Under the pieces are notes generated by a model, which had not been told where the DNA came from, made no database searches, and was given only the letters and a program-made list of their open reading frames with translations. DNA of 64,000 bases from Lysinibacillus sp. FSL W8-0992. GTDB lineage: Bacteria > Bacillota > Bacilli > Bacillales_A > Planococcaceae. Both the position numbers and the translations under genes were made by a program. Below are positions 1 through 8,675 of this stretch, piece after piece. The stretch is from NCBI RefSeq assembly GCF_038008685.1, contig NZ_JBBOZQ010000001.1, positions 2,666,001 to 2,730,000 on the forward strand, read 5' to 3'. Within the stretch, counting starts at the first letter, position 1, and every line of letters starts with the position of its first letter.

Positions 1-833
1 ATGGCACAACGATTTTAGGTGCTGACGATAAAGCGGGTCTAGCAGCTATGTTTGAAATGGCAAAACGTTTAAAAGAGCAACAAATTCAACACGGTGACAT
101 CCAGTTTATCATTACTGCAGGAGAAGAAAGTGGTCTAGTAGGAGCGAAAGAATTGGATCCTACTGCTATTATCGCAAAATACGGCTTTGCAGTTGACAGT
201 GATGGCAAAGTTGGTGGAATCGTGACAGCAGCGCCATTCCAAGCGAAAATTTTCACGAAAATTATCGGTAAAACAGCGCATGCAGGTGTTGCTCCTGAGA
301 AAGGGATATCCGCAATTACTGTTGCTTCAAAATGTATTGCACAAATGAAGCTTGGGCGATTGGATGAAGAAACAACAGCGAATATTGGCCGCTTTGAAGG
401 TGGGCAAGCTACAAACATCGTGTGCGATGAAGTGAATATTTTAGCAGAAGCACGTTCAATTGATAAGACGAAGCTAGATACCCAAACAAAGCATATGCAA
501 GATACGTTTGAGTTAGTTGCAGCTTCAATGGGTGCACATGCTGAAGTAGAAGTAAAACTAATGTATCCAGGCTTCCGTGTAACAGAGTCGGATAAAGTCG
601 TACAAATAGCTATGGCGGCAGCGCGTAATATTGACCGAACACCTCAATTAGGTATCTCTGGTGGCGGCTCTGATGCTAATATTATTGCAGGTTTTGGTAT
701 CCCTACGGTGAACCTATCAGTTGGGTATGAAGATATTCATACAACAAATGAAAAGATTCCTGTAGAAGAATTAGAAAAGCTGGCAGATTTGTTAGTTGAA
801 ATCGTTAAAGAAACAGCTAAACACGAGCGCTAA
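1..833 (+). CDS. M20 family metallopeptidase, PepT-like (5' end missing)
   Basis: The gene is cut by the window edge; its frame is open from base 3, so the true start lies upstream. The visible 276 residues begin with a GTTILGADDKAG stretch holding the metal-binding Asp of M20 peptidases. ITAGEESG follows about 25 residues later and carries the catalytic Glu and a metal-binding Glu. AVDSDG and the C-terminal GISGGGSDANI are typical of tripeptidase T-like proteins (Bacillus YqjE type). The family are cytoplasmic zinc aminopeptidases or deacylases; the exact substrate cannot be read from the sequence. A cheW-like gene follows 19 bases downstream. Confidence 0.85.
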   Translation, partial: GTTILGADDKAGLAAMFEMAKRLKEQQIQHGDIQFIITAGEESGLVGAKELDPTAIIAKYGFAVDSDGKVGGIVTAAPFQAKIFTKIIGKTAHAGVAPEKGISAITVASKCIAQMKLGRLDEETTANIGRFEGGQATNIVCDEVNILAEARSIDKTKLDTQTKHMQDTFELVAASMGAHAEVEVKLMYPGFRVTESDKVVQIAMAAARNIDRTPQLGISGGGSDANIIAGFGIPTVNLSVGYEDIHTTNEKIPVEELEKLADLLVEIVKETAKHER

Positions 834-852
834 AATAGAAGGAAGTGACCTC

Positions 853-1341
853 ATGGAAAGTGTAAAGGCAGTAGTATTTGCATGTGGTACAGAAGAATAT
901 GCTGTACCGGTGGAGCAAGCAATATCCATTGAAAAATTAGAGCAAGTAACCCCAATCCCGCATTTACCAAATTATTTACTAGGTTTTACTAGAAATCGAG
1001 GAGAACTTATTCCGGTATTAGATTTTGAACGTATTCTTTATAACCGTACGTCAAATGCACCGACAGCGCGTGTTATTGTGTTAAATACAGATGTAGTGAA
1101 CTACGGGCTGCTCGTAACAGAAGCTAGAGAAATTCTCGATTTAGATGAATCTGTTTTAAAGCAAATGGGTCTTGTTAATTATTCAAAAACACGCTATTTT
1201 ACAGCAGTGGCGAATTTAGAAAATCGTATGATTACTTATGTAGATCCGAAAATACTCGTAAATTCTTTAGAGGGCATTCGAGAAATTATCAATTATTTAC
1301 ACAAAATGCTTGAGAATGAGAAAGAAAACGTAGAAGCCTAA
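853..1341 (+). CDS. CheW-domain chemotaxis coupling protein
   Basis: A 162-residue single-domain CheW-like protein. CheW links receptors (MCPs) to the kinase CheA. The pattern of short beta strands, including FACGTEEYAVPVEQ, PNYLLGFTRNRGELIPVLDF and ARVIVLNTD, is typical of the fold, and the length fits a lone CheW domain. I chose the ATG at 853 because GGAAGTGA lies just upstream; an in-frame ATG at 796 would lie inside the preceding peptidase gene. There is no cheA or receptor gene in the window, so it may serve a pathway encoded elsewhere. Confidence 0.85.
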   Translation: MESVKAVVFACGTEEYAVPVEQAISIEKLEQVTPIPHLPNYLLGFTRNRGELIPVLDFERILYNRTSNAPTARVIVLNTDVVNYGLLVTEAREILDLDESVLKQMGLVNYSKTRYFTAVANLENRMITYVDPKILVNSLEGIREIINYLHKMLENEKENVEA

Positions 1342-1378
1342 TTAATATACGACGAAATGCAGAAAGATTTTAAAAAAT

Positions 1379-1410
1379 CCCCTCCAACTAACAATGTTGG
1401 AGGGGTTTTT
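1379..1410. terminator. Bidirectional intrinsic terminator
   Basis: A perfect 10-bp stem (CCCCTCCAAC / GTTGGAGGGG) is flanked by T runs on both strands. It lies between the convergent cheW-like gene and nspC and can serve both. Confidence 0.9.
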
Positions 1411-1417
1411 ATTTGAA

Positions 1418-2557
1418 TTAAGAAAGTCGACCACTATAGTCTTCAAACTTAAATTCACGAATTACTTTTATGCCTTCTTCATCGTTATAAGAAACGATAG
1501 ATGGCAGGTTTACACCGTTAAACATATGATTTTTTACCATTGAGTAGTGCGCCATATCTGTGAAAACAAGGCGATCTCCTGGTTTTAATGGTTCGTCAAA
1601 TGAGTAATCACCGATAACATCACCAGCAAGGCATGTAAGCCCGCCTAAGCGATACGTGTGTGCTAGCTCATTTGCTTGTCCTGAACCGATAATCATTGGA
1701 CGGTAGGGCATTTCAAGCACGTCTGGCATATGACAAGTTGCAGAAGTGTCTAAAATAGCTAAGTCCATTCCGTTTTTCTGAATATCTAGAACCGTTGCTA
1801 CTAGGTAACCTGTATTTAGTGCCACAGCTTCACCAGGCTCTAAATAAACAAGAAGATTGTATTTATCTTGAATATAATTAATGATATTTACTAGTTTTTC
1901 AACATCATAATCTTCACGAGTGATATGGTGACCACCGCCGAAGTTTAGCCATTTCATTTGGTGTAAAACATCACCAAATTTTTCTTCGACAACTTCAATG
2001 ATACGCTCCAAAGTATCAGAGTTTTGCTCACACATCGCATGGAAGTGTAAGCCATCAATACCGTCAAGTTGAGATTTGTCGAAGTTTGCTAATGTTGTAC
2101 CAAGACGAGAGTTCGTATAGCAAGGATCGTATAGTGCTGTTTCAATTTCAGAGTACTCAGGATTTACGCGAATACCACATTCAATTGTTTTACCAGCAGC
2201 TTTTACTTTGTCCTTGTATTGAGCCCATTGGTTGAAAGAGTTAAAGACGATGTGATCCACATAGCCAAGAAGCTCGTCCATTTCATGCTCTACGTAAGCA
2301 GGTGCATAAACGTGAACTTCTTTACCCATTTTTTCATAACCAAGACGCGCTTCAAATAGAGAGCTTGATGTAATACCAGCTAAGTATTCACCAACTAAAG
2401 GGAATGTTGAATGCATTGAAAACCCTTTAAGTGCAAGTAAAATACGACAGCCAGTACGATCTTGAATAGACTTTAAAAGCTCAAGATTTTTTGTTAAAAG
2501 TCGTTCATCCACTACATAAGAAGGTGAAGGAACTTTTGTGAAATCAATTGGTTTCAT
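1418..2557 (-). CDS. nspC: Carboxynorspermidine/carboxyspermidine decarboxylase
   Basis: A 379-residue PLP-dependent, alanine-racemase-fold decarboxylase that removes CO2 from carboxynorspermidine or carboxyspermidine, giving norspermidine or spermidine. LALKGFSMH (Lys44) holds the likely PLP lysine. GLHFHAMCEQNSD, NFGGGHHI and EPGEAVA are the conserved phosphate and substrate loops of NspC. Its ATG overlaps the stop of the upstream synthase gene by four bases (ATGA), so the two are translationally coupled. Together they form the aspartate-semialdehyde-dependent polyamine route, the alternative to S-adenosylmethionine decarboxylase plus spermidine synthase. Confidence 0.92.
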   Translation of the reverse strand: MKPIDFTKVPSPSYVVDERLLTKNLELLKSIQDRTGCRILLALKGFSMHSTFPLVGEYLAGITSSSLFEARLGYEKMGKEVHVYAPAYVEHEMDELLGYVDHIVFNSFNQWAQYKDKVKAAGKTIECGIRVNPEYSEIETALYDPCYTNSRLGTTLANFDKSQLDGIDGLHFHAMCEQNSDTLERIIEVVEEKFGDVLHQMKWLNFGGGHHITREDYDVEKLVNIINYIQDKYNLLVYLEPGEAVALNTGYLVATVLDIQKNGMDLAILDTSATCHMPDVLEMPYRPMIIGSGQANELAHTYRLGGLTCLAGDVIGDYSFDEPLKPGDRLVFTDMAHYSMVKNHMFNGVNLPSIVSYNDEEGIKVIREFKFEDYSGRLS

Positions 2558-3783
2558 CGGCTATGTTCCTTCGCATCAATCTCAAGGTCAAGTAATTCTG
2601 GATTATGACTTTCTTGCCATGGAAGACCCCATTTATTTAAAGCATCCATGTATGGATCTGGATCGAATTCTTCTACGTTCCAAACGCCAGGCTTTTGCCA
2701 TTGACCGTTCATAACAAGCATTGCACCAATCATTGCTGGTACGCCTGTAGTGTAAGAAATCGCTTGTGAACCAACTTCGTTATAGCATTCTTCGTGGTCA
2801 CATACGTTATATACGTAGTAAGTTTTTTCCTTGCCATCTTTTAAACCACGGAAAATACAGCCGATATTTGTTTTACCTTTTGTGCGTGGTCCTAGTGATG
2901 CTGGATCTGGTAATACTGCTTTTAAGAAGTGGATTGGCTGAATCATTTGACCTTCGAATTCGATTGGTTCAATTGAAGTCATGCCTACATTTTCTAGTAC
3001 TTTTAAGTGTGTTAAGTATTTTTCAGAGAATGTCATCCAGAATCGAATTTGCTTTAAACCTTTAATGTTTTTAGCAATTGATTCTAATTCTTCATGATAC
3101 AGCAAGTAAATATCTTTTGGTCCAATTTCCGGTAAGTTGTAAACTTCTTTTTTCTCAAGTGGTGCTGTTTCAATCCACTCGCCTTCTTTCCAGTAACGAC
3201 CATTCGCTGTAATTTCACGAATGTTGATTTCTGGATTAAAGTTTGTTGCGAAATGATAACCGTGGTCACCAGCGTTGGCATCTACGATATCGATATAGTG
3301 GATTTCGTCGAATTCATGTTTTTGAGCATGCGCAGTGAAAACGCCTGTTACGCCTGGATCAAATCCACTACCAAGTAGCGCAGTTAAGCCAGCTTTTTCA
3401 AACTTTTCTTTATAAGCCCATTGCCATTTATATTCAAATTTTGCCGTTTCAGGTGGCTCGTAGTTTGCAGTATCCACATAGTGCACACCTGTCGCTAAGC
3501 AAGCATCCATAATCGTTAAGTCTTGATAAGGTAACGCTACGTTAATAACAACATCTGGTCCGAAGCTTTTAATAAGCTCGATTAATTCTTCAGTATTGTC
3601 AGCGTCTACCTGTGCAGTATGAATCTTTGTTTTTCCGCCGTCTAGTTTTTCTTTTAGAGCGTCACATTTTGAAACAGTTCTGCTTGCGATACAAATTTCC
3701 TCAAATACGTCCGAATTCTGAACACACTTGTGTACCACAACACTGGCTACTCCGCCAGCTCCTATAATCAATGCTTTACCCAA
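2554..3783 (-). CDS. Carboxynorspermidine/carboxyspermidine synthase (saccharopine dehydrogenase family)
   Basis: A 409-residue NADPH-dependent reductase. It condenses aspartate semialdehyde with a diamine (putrescine or 1,3-diaminopropane) to form the carboxy-polyamine that NspC decarboxylates. The N terminus is a Rossmann fold (GKALIIGAGGVASVV), followed by the saccharopine dehydrogenase core with ALPYQDLTIMDACLATGVHYVDTANYE and GLTALLGSGFDPGVTGVF. I chose a TTG start at 3783 because GGGGGTAG lies 8 bases upstream. The longer frame, starting at 3855, adds a hydrophobic leader without homology to the family and with no ribosome site. Confidence 0.88.
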   Translation of the reverse strand: MGKALIIGAGGVASVVVHKCVQNSDVFEEICIASRTVSKCDALKEKLDGGKTKIHTAQVDADNTEELIELIKSFGPDVVINVALPYQDLTIMDACLATGVHYVDTANYEPPETAKFEYKWQWAYKEKFEKAGLTALLGSGFDPGVTGVFTAHAQKHEFDEIHYIDIVDANAGDHGYHFATNFNPEINIREITANGRYWKEGEWIETAPLEKKEVYNLPEIGPKDIYLLYHEELESIAKNIKGLKQIRFWMTFSEKYLTHLKVLENVGMTSIEPIEFEGQMIQPIHFLKAVLPDPASLGPRTKGKTNIGCIFRGLKDGKEKTYYVYNVCDHEECYNEVGSQAISYTTGVPAMIGAMLVMNGQWQKPGVWNVEEFDPDPYMDALNKWGLPWQESHNPELLDLEIDAKEHSR

Positions 3784-3927
3784 TTGTCTACCCCCAAGTT
3801 CATATAAAGTATTGTCAAACAAGCTGATTATACAGAAAATTGATATACTACTCAATCATTGTTTTTAAATTTCTACAAAAAAATTTTTTTTCTACATTTA
3901 TTAGGCACACTCAGGGGGGGAATACCT

Positions 3928-3950
3928 AAATTGTGTGAGTGACTGGCACT
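3928..3950 (+). repeat. Dispersed intergenic repeat, copy a
   Basis: Core GTGACTGGCACT preceded by AAATTGTGTGA. It is followed by a degenerate stretch (3951-4032, containing CAACGCTCGCTACGC and TCTTGCGTTACGTTC) that resembles the interior of the large repeat at 53.5 kb. Together with copy b it fills most of the 302-base gap upstream of the synthase gene. Confidence 0.75.
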
Positions 3951-4050
3951 TGCGCACGTTTTAAGTCACAACGCTCGCTACGCATGGCTTGATACGTCTT
4001 GCGTTACGTTCGTTCTCGCTAGGTCTTCGTAAATTATACCTTGGATATTT

Positions 4051-4087
4051 ATAAATTGTTTGAGAATTGTGTGAGTGACTGGCACTT
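4051..4087 (+). repeat. Dispersed intergenic repeat, copy b
   Basis: ATAAATTGTTTG followed by AGAATTGTG and the GTGAGTGACTGGCACT core. It overlaps the stop codon of the small membrane protein encoded on the other strand. Confidence 0.75.
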
Positions 4088-4274
4088 AAACTTGACGCTC
4101 TTCGTCCCCCCATAAATAGAAAATAATAATTAGTAACGTACTTAATAATCCCATCACGAGGCCATAGGTGCTGAAGGCCACTTGCACTTGACTTTGCAAA
4201 GCATAAATGAAAATGGCTCCTAGTATAAGTAAATTGCCCATTATTAGTAATAACAGATGAAAACGTCGATTCAT
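4086..4274 (-). CDS. Small two-helix membrane protein, unknown function
   Basis: A 62-residue protein with two predicted membrane helices (residues about 6-27 and 34-56) and a charged C terminus ending DEERQV. I recognise no family. The start at 4274 is set by a perfect AGGAGG five bases upstream; an upstream in-frame ATG at 4310 would leave that site inside the gene. Its stop codon lies in a dispersed repeat, so the repeat forms the 3' end of the transcript. Confidence 0.6.
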   Translation of the reverse strand: MNRRFHLLLLIMGNLLILGAIFIYALQSQVQVAFSTYGLVMGLLSTLLIIIFYLWGDEERQV

Positions 4275-4436
4275 AGCAAGCCCTCCTAAAATGAAATTTA
4301 CTAGCCCCAAAGATAAAGAAATTTTACTTCAATTATCTCATAATTCAGAAAAATATCCAATTAATAACTATTATTATGATGAAAAACTAGAAATAAAAAT
4401 TAAGACTATCGTATTTACTCCTAAACTAGCCAAATT

Positions 4437-4463
4437 GCTAATTATTTTGCTTCAATAATTAGC
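4437..4463. other. Inverted repeat in the 354-base gap 4275-4628
   Basis: A 10-bp perfect stem (GCTAATTATT / AATAATTAGC) with a 7-base loop and no T run. The gap otherwise holds AT-rich sequence and the likely promoter region of the TPR gene. No gene with a ribosome site is seen in it. Confidence 0.4.
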
Positions 4464-4628
4464 ATGTCGGAAACTGAATGTTTTTGAGAAGTAACAATAG
4501 GGTGACAATATGTATATTAAAAAAACGGGTTATTCATGCATTGGTTTTCATGATAATTACTGTTTTTCTCTCTAAAGATGGTAAACTACCTATAAGACTT
4601 TTCTTTTGGTGAAGGTGAGGATTATATA

Positions 4629-5369
4629 GTGATAAAACAATTTAATGAACAAGTACAACAAGTAAATGAATTATTTGTAAATGGTCAAGTAAAAGAAAGC
4701 TATAATTTGGCTAAAGCATTATTAGTGGATGAAGCATTTGAAGCAGATGCCTCGTTTCCAACTATTCAACAGCATGTGGCACTTTTAGAGGCAAACGGAT
4801 ATGCCAATATGCCAACACCTAAGGCTGAAAAAATGAAGCAAAGTGTTGAACGTGTTGATGGATCGTATCCTGAGCGTGATGTCCTCGCCGCATATATAGG
4901 AAGTCAGGACGATGAGCAATTTGGCAAAGTAGTTGATGAACTATTAGCGGGGTCAATTGAAGCGCAGGCGAATGCATACTATACAATGGCTGAATATTTT
5001 GTCCTTGCAGAAGATCCTGATAAAGCAATGGTGCAATATGCGGAGGCTATTAAACTACAGCCCAATCTAGCACTTTACTGGGGAGCATTTGCACAATTTA
5101 TTAACCGTCTGGAAGCGAGCCCATATTTGGCACTTCGTCTCATTGAAGAGGCGATTCAGCTAGATAGTATGAATCCTCGTTGGTACTATATTCAAGGGAA
5201 TATCTTTTTCCAGCTAGTGGCATCCACAAAAAATTTAAGCTACATACCTGCATTGGAGGAAGCTTTGCAAAAAGCGCAAAAACGTTGCTCTGCTAAGCAA
5301 GTTGAGTTAAAGATTGAAATTGCTAAGTCGGAGGATCTACTTGCTCAATGGAAGAAACAGATGTTGTAA
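4629..5369 (+). CDS. TPR-repeat protein, unknown function
   Basis: A 246-residue, mostly helical cytoplasmic protein without signal peptide. Residues from about 110 to 210 contain tetratricopeptide-like units, such as AQANAYYTMAEYFVLAEDPDKAM and PNLALYWGAFAQFINRLEASPYLALRLIEEAIQLD. Such repeats mediate protein contacts. The start is GTG at 4629, with GAAGGTGAGG upstream at good spacing. It appears to be transcribed alone. The partner is unknown. Confidence 0.75.
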   Translation: MIKQFNEQVQQVNELFVNGQVKESYNLAKALLVDEAFEADASFPTIQQHVALLEANGYANMPTPKAEKMKQSVERVDGSYPERDVLAAYIGSQDDEQFGKVVDELLAGSIEAQANAYYTMAEYFVLAEDPDKAMVQYAEAIKLQPNLALYWGAFAQFINRLEASPYLALRLIEEAIQLDSMNPRWYYIQGNIFFQLVASTKNLSYIPALEEALQKAQKRCSAKQVELKIEIAKSEDLLAQWKKQML

Positions 5370-5436
5370 GCAGGAAATAATTTTATACGATAAAAACCAT
5401 TTCAATTTTTATGCAAAGCACGCTATGTATATTTAT

Positions 5437-5459
5437 AAATTGTTTGGGTGACTGGCACT
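5437..5459 (+). repeat. Dispersed intergenic repeat, copy c
   Basis: AAATTGTTTGGGTGACTGGCACT in two parts (AAATTGTTTGG, GTGACTGGCACT), preceded by TATTTAT. It lies 78 bases before copy d, making a paired element downstream of the TPR gene. Confidence 0.85.
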
Positions 5460-5514
5460 GAACAAGTATGCGTTCTCGCAGGATATTAAGTTGTTTTTTT
5501 ACGTGAATTTTTAT

Positions 5515-5537
5515 AAATTGTTTGGGTGACTGGCACT
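5515..5537 (+). repeat. Dispersed intergenic repeat, copy d
   Basis: Identical to copy c over 23 bases and in the same orientation. The 55 bases between c and d contain TATGCGTTCTCGCAGGA, which resembles the inverse of the interior between copies g and h at 61.2 kb. Confidence 0.85.
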
Positions 5538-5645
5538 TAGTAATGAATAAATATAAAAAAATAAGCTATTTCTGTATTTTTATGCTAGAATATTTATATA
5601 AACGGACGTAAGAAGCTTATTTTATAGCATGAAAGAAGTGTTTGT

Positions 5646-6278
5646 TTGAGTTTATATGTTGCGTATGTATTAGTTGGACTGGCTATTGCAATGCCTGTTG
5701 GAGCCATTACTGTCGAAATGACAAAGCAGGGGTTAAAAAATGGCTTTATACATGGCTGGGCGGTAGGGCTTGGTGGTATGACGGTTGATGTAGTATTAGT
5801 TTTTGCCCTTTATATGGGACTTGCTTCTATATTAGCCATGCCGATAATTCAACTGCCAATGTGGATTATTGGAGCCGGTTTTTTGTTTTTACTTGGGCTA
5901 GATTCTATTAAAAATGCCGACAAGGATATTACGCTTGCAGGTGAAAAGGTGACAAAGTCATTTTTCGCCTCGTATCTAAATGGGTTGCTAGTGGCTATTT
6001 CGCCAGGAAACCTTGTTTTTTGGGTAAATGTATTCGGTGTAGTTCTAGCAAAATCGTATAATCAAGGTGAATCGGCAAGCTTCCTAGTAATCGCTGCTGG
6101 AATACTTAGTGGTATTTTACTGCACGACATAGGTTTAATGACAATTGTTTCGGTTACACGTAAGGCGATGAGTCGTAAGATGATTAAAACACTTACAATG
6201 ATATCAGGAGTCTTATTAATTGGTTTCGCAGGTTATTTCATTTATGAGTTTATTCAAGGAATTAAAATGTACAGATAA
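5646..6278 (+). CDS. LysE family transporter
   Basis: A 210-residue, six-helix membrane protein of the LysE/RhtB exporter superfamily, which exports amino acids or similar small metabolites. The N-terminal signature MSLYVAYVLVGLAIAMPVGAITVEMTKQGL and the mid-protein SPGNLVFWVNVFG are family-typical. The start is TTG at 5646 behind GAAAGAAGTG. No adjacent regulator or metabolic gene hints at the substrate. Confidence 0.8.
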   Translation: MSLYVAYVLVGLAIAMPVGAITVEMTKQGLKNGFIHGWAVGLGGMTVDVVLVFALYMGLASILAMPIIQLPMWIIGAGFLFLLGLDSIKNADKDITLAGEKVTKSFFASYLNGLLVAISPGNLVFWVNVFGVVLAKSYNQGESASFLVIAAGILSGILLHDIGLMTIVSVTRKAMSRKMIKTLTMISGVLLIGFAGYFIYEFIQGIKMYR

Positions 6279-6294
6279 AAAGATAAGCATCGAC

Positions 6295-6334
6295 AAAAGG
6301 CATTGAGAAGGGGATTTCTCAATGCCTTTTATGT
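6295..6334. terminator. Bidirectional intrinsic terminator
   Basis: A perfect 14-bp stem (AAAAGGCATTGAGA / TCTCAATGCCTTTT) sits between the LysE-type gene and the convergent ATP-grasp gene. Confidence 0.85.
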
Positions 6335-6413
6335 TGCAACAAAATACTATCTTCAGAATAAAAAAGACTATAAACGATTCGTCTATAGTCTTTGAAGCTA
6401 TTATAAGCAATGG

Positions 6414-7460
6414 TTATGCAGTAATTTCACGATGTTCATGAATGCAAGCTAAAATTTCCTCTGCTACTTGATGGGCCAAAGTTAGTTCAGAAGTAAAGCC
6501 CACACATGAACAATTCATTTCCCCTAAAATGTAACAATCTTCACCTGTTTCATTTGTATCAAGCATGAAATCAGCTGTCCAAATAAGTGGTAGGTCGTAA
6601 TTGCCTAATAAGTTAGTTACAAGAGGTAGTTGTGTTAAAAAGTTTTGTACAAGTTCTTCCCAATCCTCTGGTTTGTCGTAGCGATATTGAGCACCAGAGA
6701 AAAGTGTTGCACTAAAGGCATCTTCACTATCGGCTGGTTTTTTATGTACCACGTGAACTGGTTTGTCACGCAACATAAATAAGCGGATTTCACCTTCAGT
6801 AATACGTGGAAGGAAACGCATATCAATTAGCATTCCGTTTGTGCCAGTGATGTACTGCTCGCAAAATGTCATGAACTCGCCAAGCTTCCAATACTCAACA
6901 TGATTATCTTTTGCCTCGGTACATTTGATTTTGGCATCAAGTGGTACTTCTGTAGTACCAGCAGCAAGCGGTTCAACTAACTTTACTCGCCAAATACCTT
7001 CGCCAGTTGAGCCTCTGTTTTGCTTTAATACTCGCTCAGTGATCGCAAGGGAGGTAGGGAATTGTGCCTTAAATGCATCAATTGTGTAATAAGCAAATGT
7101 ATCATCAGGTACTAAATTTGTAGAGACTAATTTGGATAATACATCTTTCGAACCGTAGCCAATCATTGCATCAGGATGTGGCATGCCAATGACACCAGTT
7201 GCACATAAATCACGAAGCATCTCAAAATATTCTTCCTCGTGTTCTAGATTACCAGGGTTAATACGGGATACATAGGCAATGCCATGTTCTTTAACGTACT
7301 CAAAAATTTCTTCTTTTTTTGTTATATCAAAGAACACTACTTCCGCATCTTGCCCACGTTGTTTAAGTGCATTTACCATCGGCATTGTATCTTGTCTGAA
7401 GCCATCGGGTCCCTTATCAGTGCCTCCATGTACTTCGAAGAAAATTACTTTTCTATTCAT
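6414..7460 (-). CDS. ATP-grasp-like enzyme of unknown substrate
   Basis: A 348-residue cytoplasmic protein. Its middle and C-terminal parts look like an ATP-grasp ligase: LKQNRGSTGEGIW (nucleotide-binding loop), MLIDMRFLPRITEGEIRLFMLRDKPVHVVHKKP, and LIWTADFMLD with GEMNCSCVGFT at the metal-binding end. It resembles proteins annotated as the Cj0069 family, recalled from memory and not searched. The start at 7460 leaves 6 bases to a perfect AAGGAGGT; the ATG two codons earlier abuts that site. The gene stands alone and the product is unknown. Confidence 0.7.
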   Translation of the reverse strand: MNRKVIFFEVHGGTDKGPDGFRQDTMPMVNALKQRGQDAEVVFFDITKKEEIFEYVKEHGIAYVSRINPGNLEHEEEYFEMLRDLCATGVIGMPHPDAMIGYGSKDVLSKLVSTNLVPDDTFAYYTIDAFKAQFPTSLAITERVLKQNRGSTGEGIWRVKLVEPLAAGTTEVPLDAKIKCTEAKDNHVEYWKLGEFMTFCEQYITGTNGMLIDMRFLPRITEGEIRLFMLRDKPVHVVHKKPADSEDAFSATLFSGAQYRYDKPEDWEELVQNFLTQLPLVTNLLGNYDLPLIWTADFMLDTNETGEDCYILGEMNCSCVGFTSELTLAHQVAEEILACIHEHREITA

Positions 7461-7640
7461 ATACATACCTCCTTATTTTTATGATATTTTTTAGTATACT
7501 GGACAAACAAGGAGAAAAGATATATGAAATATGTAAAATTTATATATAAATTCATAGTTGTTATTTTCAATCTAGTAGTTTGTGACTAATAATTTTTGGA
7601 ATTATCTAATTTTAAAGTAATCTACTAATAAATTGGTTTT

Positions 7641-8567
7641 TTATCCCAAGTCATGTTGCTTTTTCTGAAATACAGTAAGATATAAAATCATGCATAGAAT
7701 AAGTAAAGTACCAAGCATTTGGAAGCCTCCAAAGGGAATTTGTAGCCAAAGCACACTTGTTAAAACAGCCGTTAATGGTTCCAGGCTACCAAGTAAGCTT
7801 GTTTCTTTTGGTGATAAATAATGCAAACTTGCAATATAGAACCAGAAGGCAAGCATTGTCCCAAAAATAATGATAAAGAAAAAGTAAGCGCTCGTTGCAA
7901 TGGTCCACGTGGAAAGATCGATATGCCAAGGCTGATAAAAAATGCTCATTACTGAACCCCCAATTAACATTGCCCAACCGACCACAAGTAAAGAATGAAA
8001 TTGCTGTAAAAGTGGCACAGCATACAATGTATAAAAAGCGACCGAAAGCCCCGATAACACACCCCAAATTACGCTCATCATTGGAACGGAAAGTGTGGAA
8101 AAAGAGCCATTTGTCAGCAATAAAGTAGTACCTGTAAGTGTAAGTGTTACTGCAATGCCATCTTGCTTCGTTAATTTGCTATGTCTTTGTATGATATAAA
8201 AAGCGATGATGAAAAGAGGGGCTAAATATTGCAGTAAAGTCGCTACAGCAGAATTGCCGATAGCAATTGACATCATGTATGTGTATTGTACAGCAAGCAT
8301 GCCGAGTAAACTAAACAGAATTTGTCTAAAAGCATCTTTCTTTGTTCGCCACATGACAAAGATGGAGTGTTGGCGATGTGTAATTTTGTAGATGGCAATT
8401 AACAGGATACCTGCAAGCAAAAGTCTACTCGAAACGAGCCAACCAACCTCAATTTGTTCTTGTTGGAAAAGTTTTTGCGCGACTGTTCCACCAATTCCCC
8501 AAAAGCTTGCACCGAGAATGACAAGAATAAAACCAAAGATATGTTTTTTTTTATTTTGTTGATTCAT
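7641..8567 (-). CDS. EamA/DMT family transporter
   Basis: A 308-residue protein with about ten membrane helices in two EamA repeats, a drug/metabolite transporter fold. Typical elements are FILVILGASFWGIGGTVAQKLF at the N terminus and YLSPKETSLLGSLEPLTAVLTSVLWL in the second repeat. It is divergent from an AraC regulator 108 bases away, which is the usual layout for a regulator controlling an exporter. The substrate is unknown. Confidence 0.85.
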   Translation of the reverse strand: MNQQNKKKHIFGFILVILGASFWGIGGTVAQKLFQQEQIEVGWLVSSRLLLAGILLIAIYKITHRQHSIFVMWRTKKDAFRQILFSLLGMLAVQYTYMMSIAIGNSAVATLLQYLAPLFIIAFYIIQRHSKLTKQDGIAVTLTLTGTTLLLTNGSFSTLSVPMMSVIWGVLSGLSVAFYTLYAVPLLQQFHSLLVVGWAMLIGGSVMSIFYQPWHIDLSTWTIATSAYFFFIIIFGTMLAFWFYIASLHYLSPKETSLLGSLEPLTAVLTSVLWLQIPFGGFQMLGTLLILCMILYLTVFQKKQHDLG

Positions 8568-8675
8568 TACTATAGCATCTCCTAAACTATCAATATAAAG
8601 TTATTATAAATACTTATTACAAGACAAAATATCGAATTATATGGTTGAAAATATCAATATATTGAGGTGATAACA

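Noticed and set aside
4291..4458. A 55-codon open frame (MKFTSPKDKEILLQLS...) in the gap before the TPR gene.
   Set aside because: No ribosome site; the CCCTCCT before its ATG is the complement of the opposite gene's Shine-Dalgarno. Composition is simply AT-rich.
4510..4575. A 21-codon frame starting ATGTATATT behind GGGTG.
   Set aside because: Too short, weak ribosome site and no recognisable pattern.
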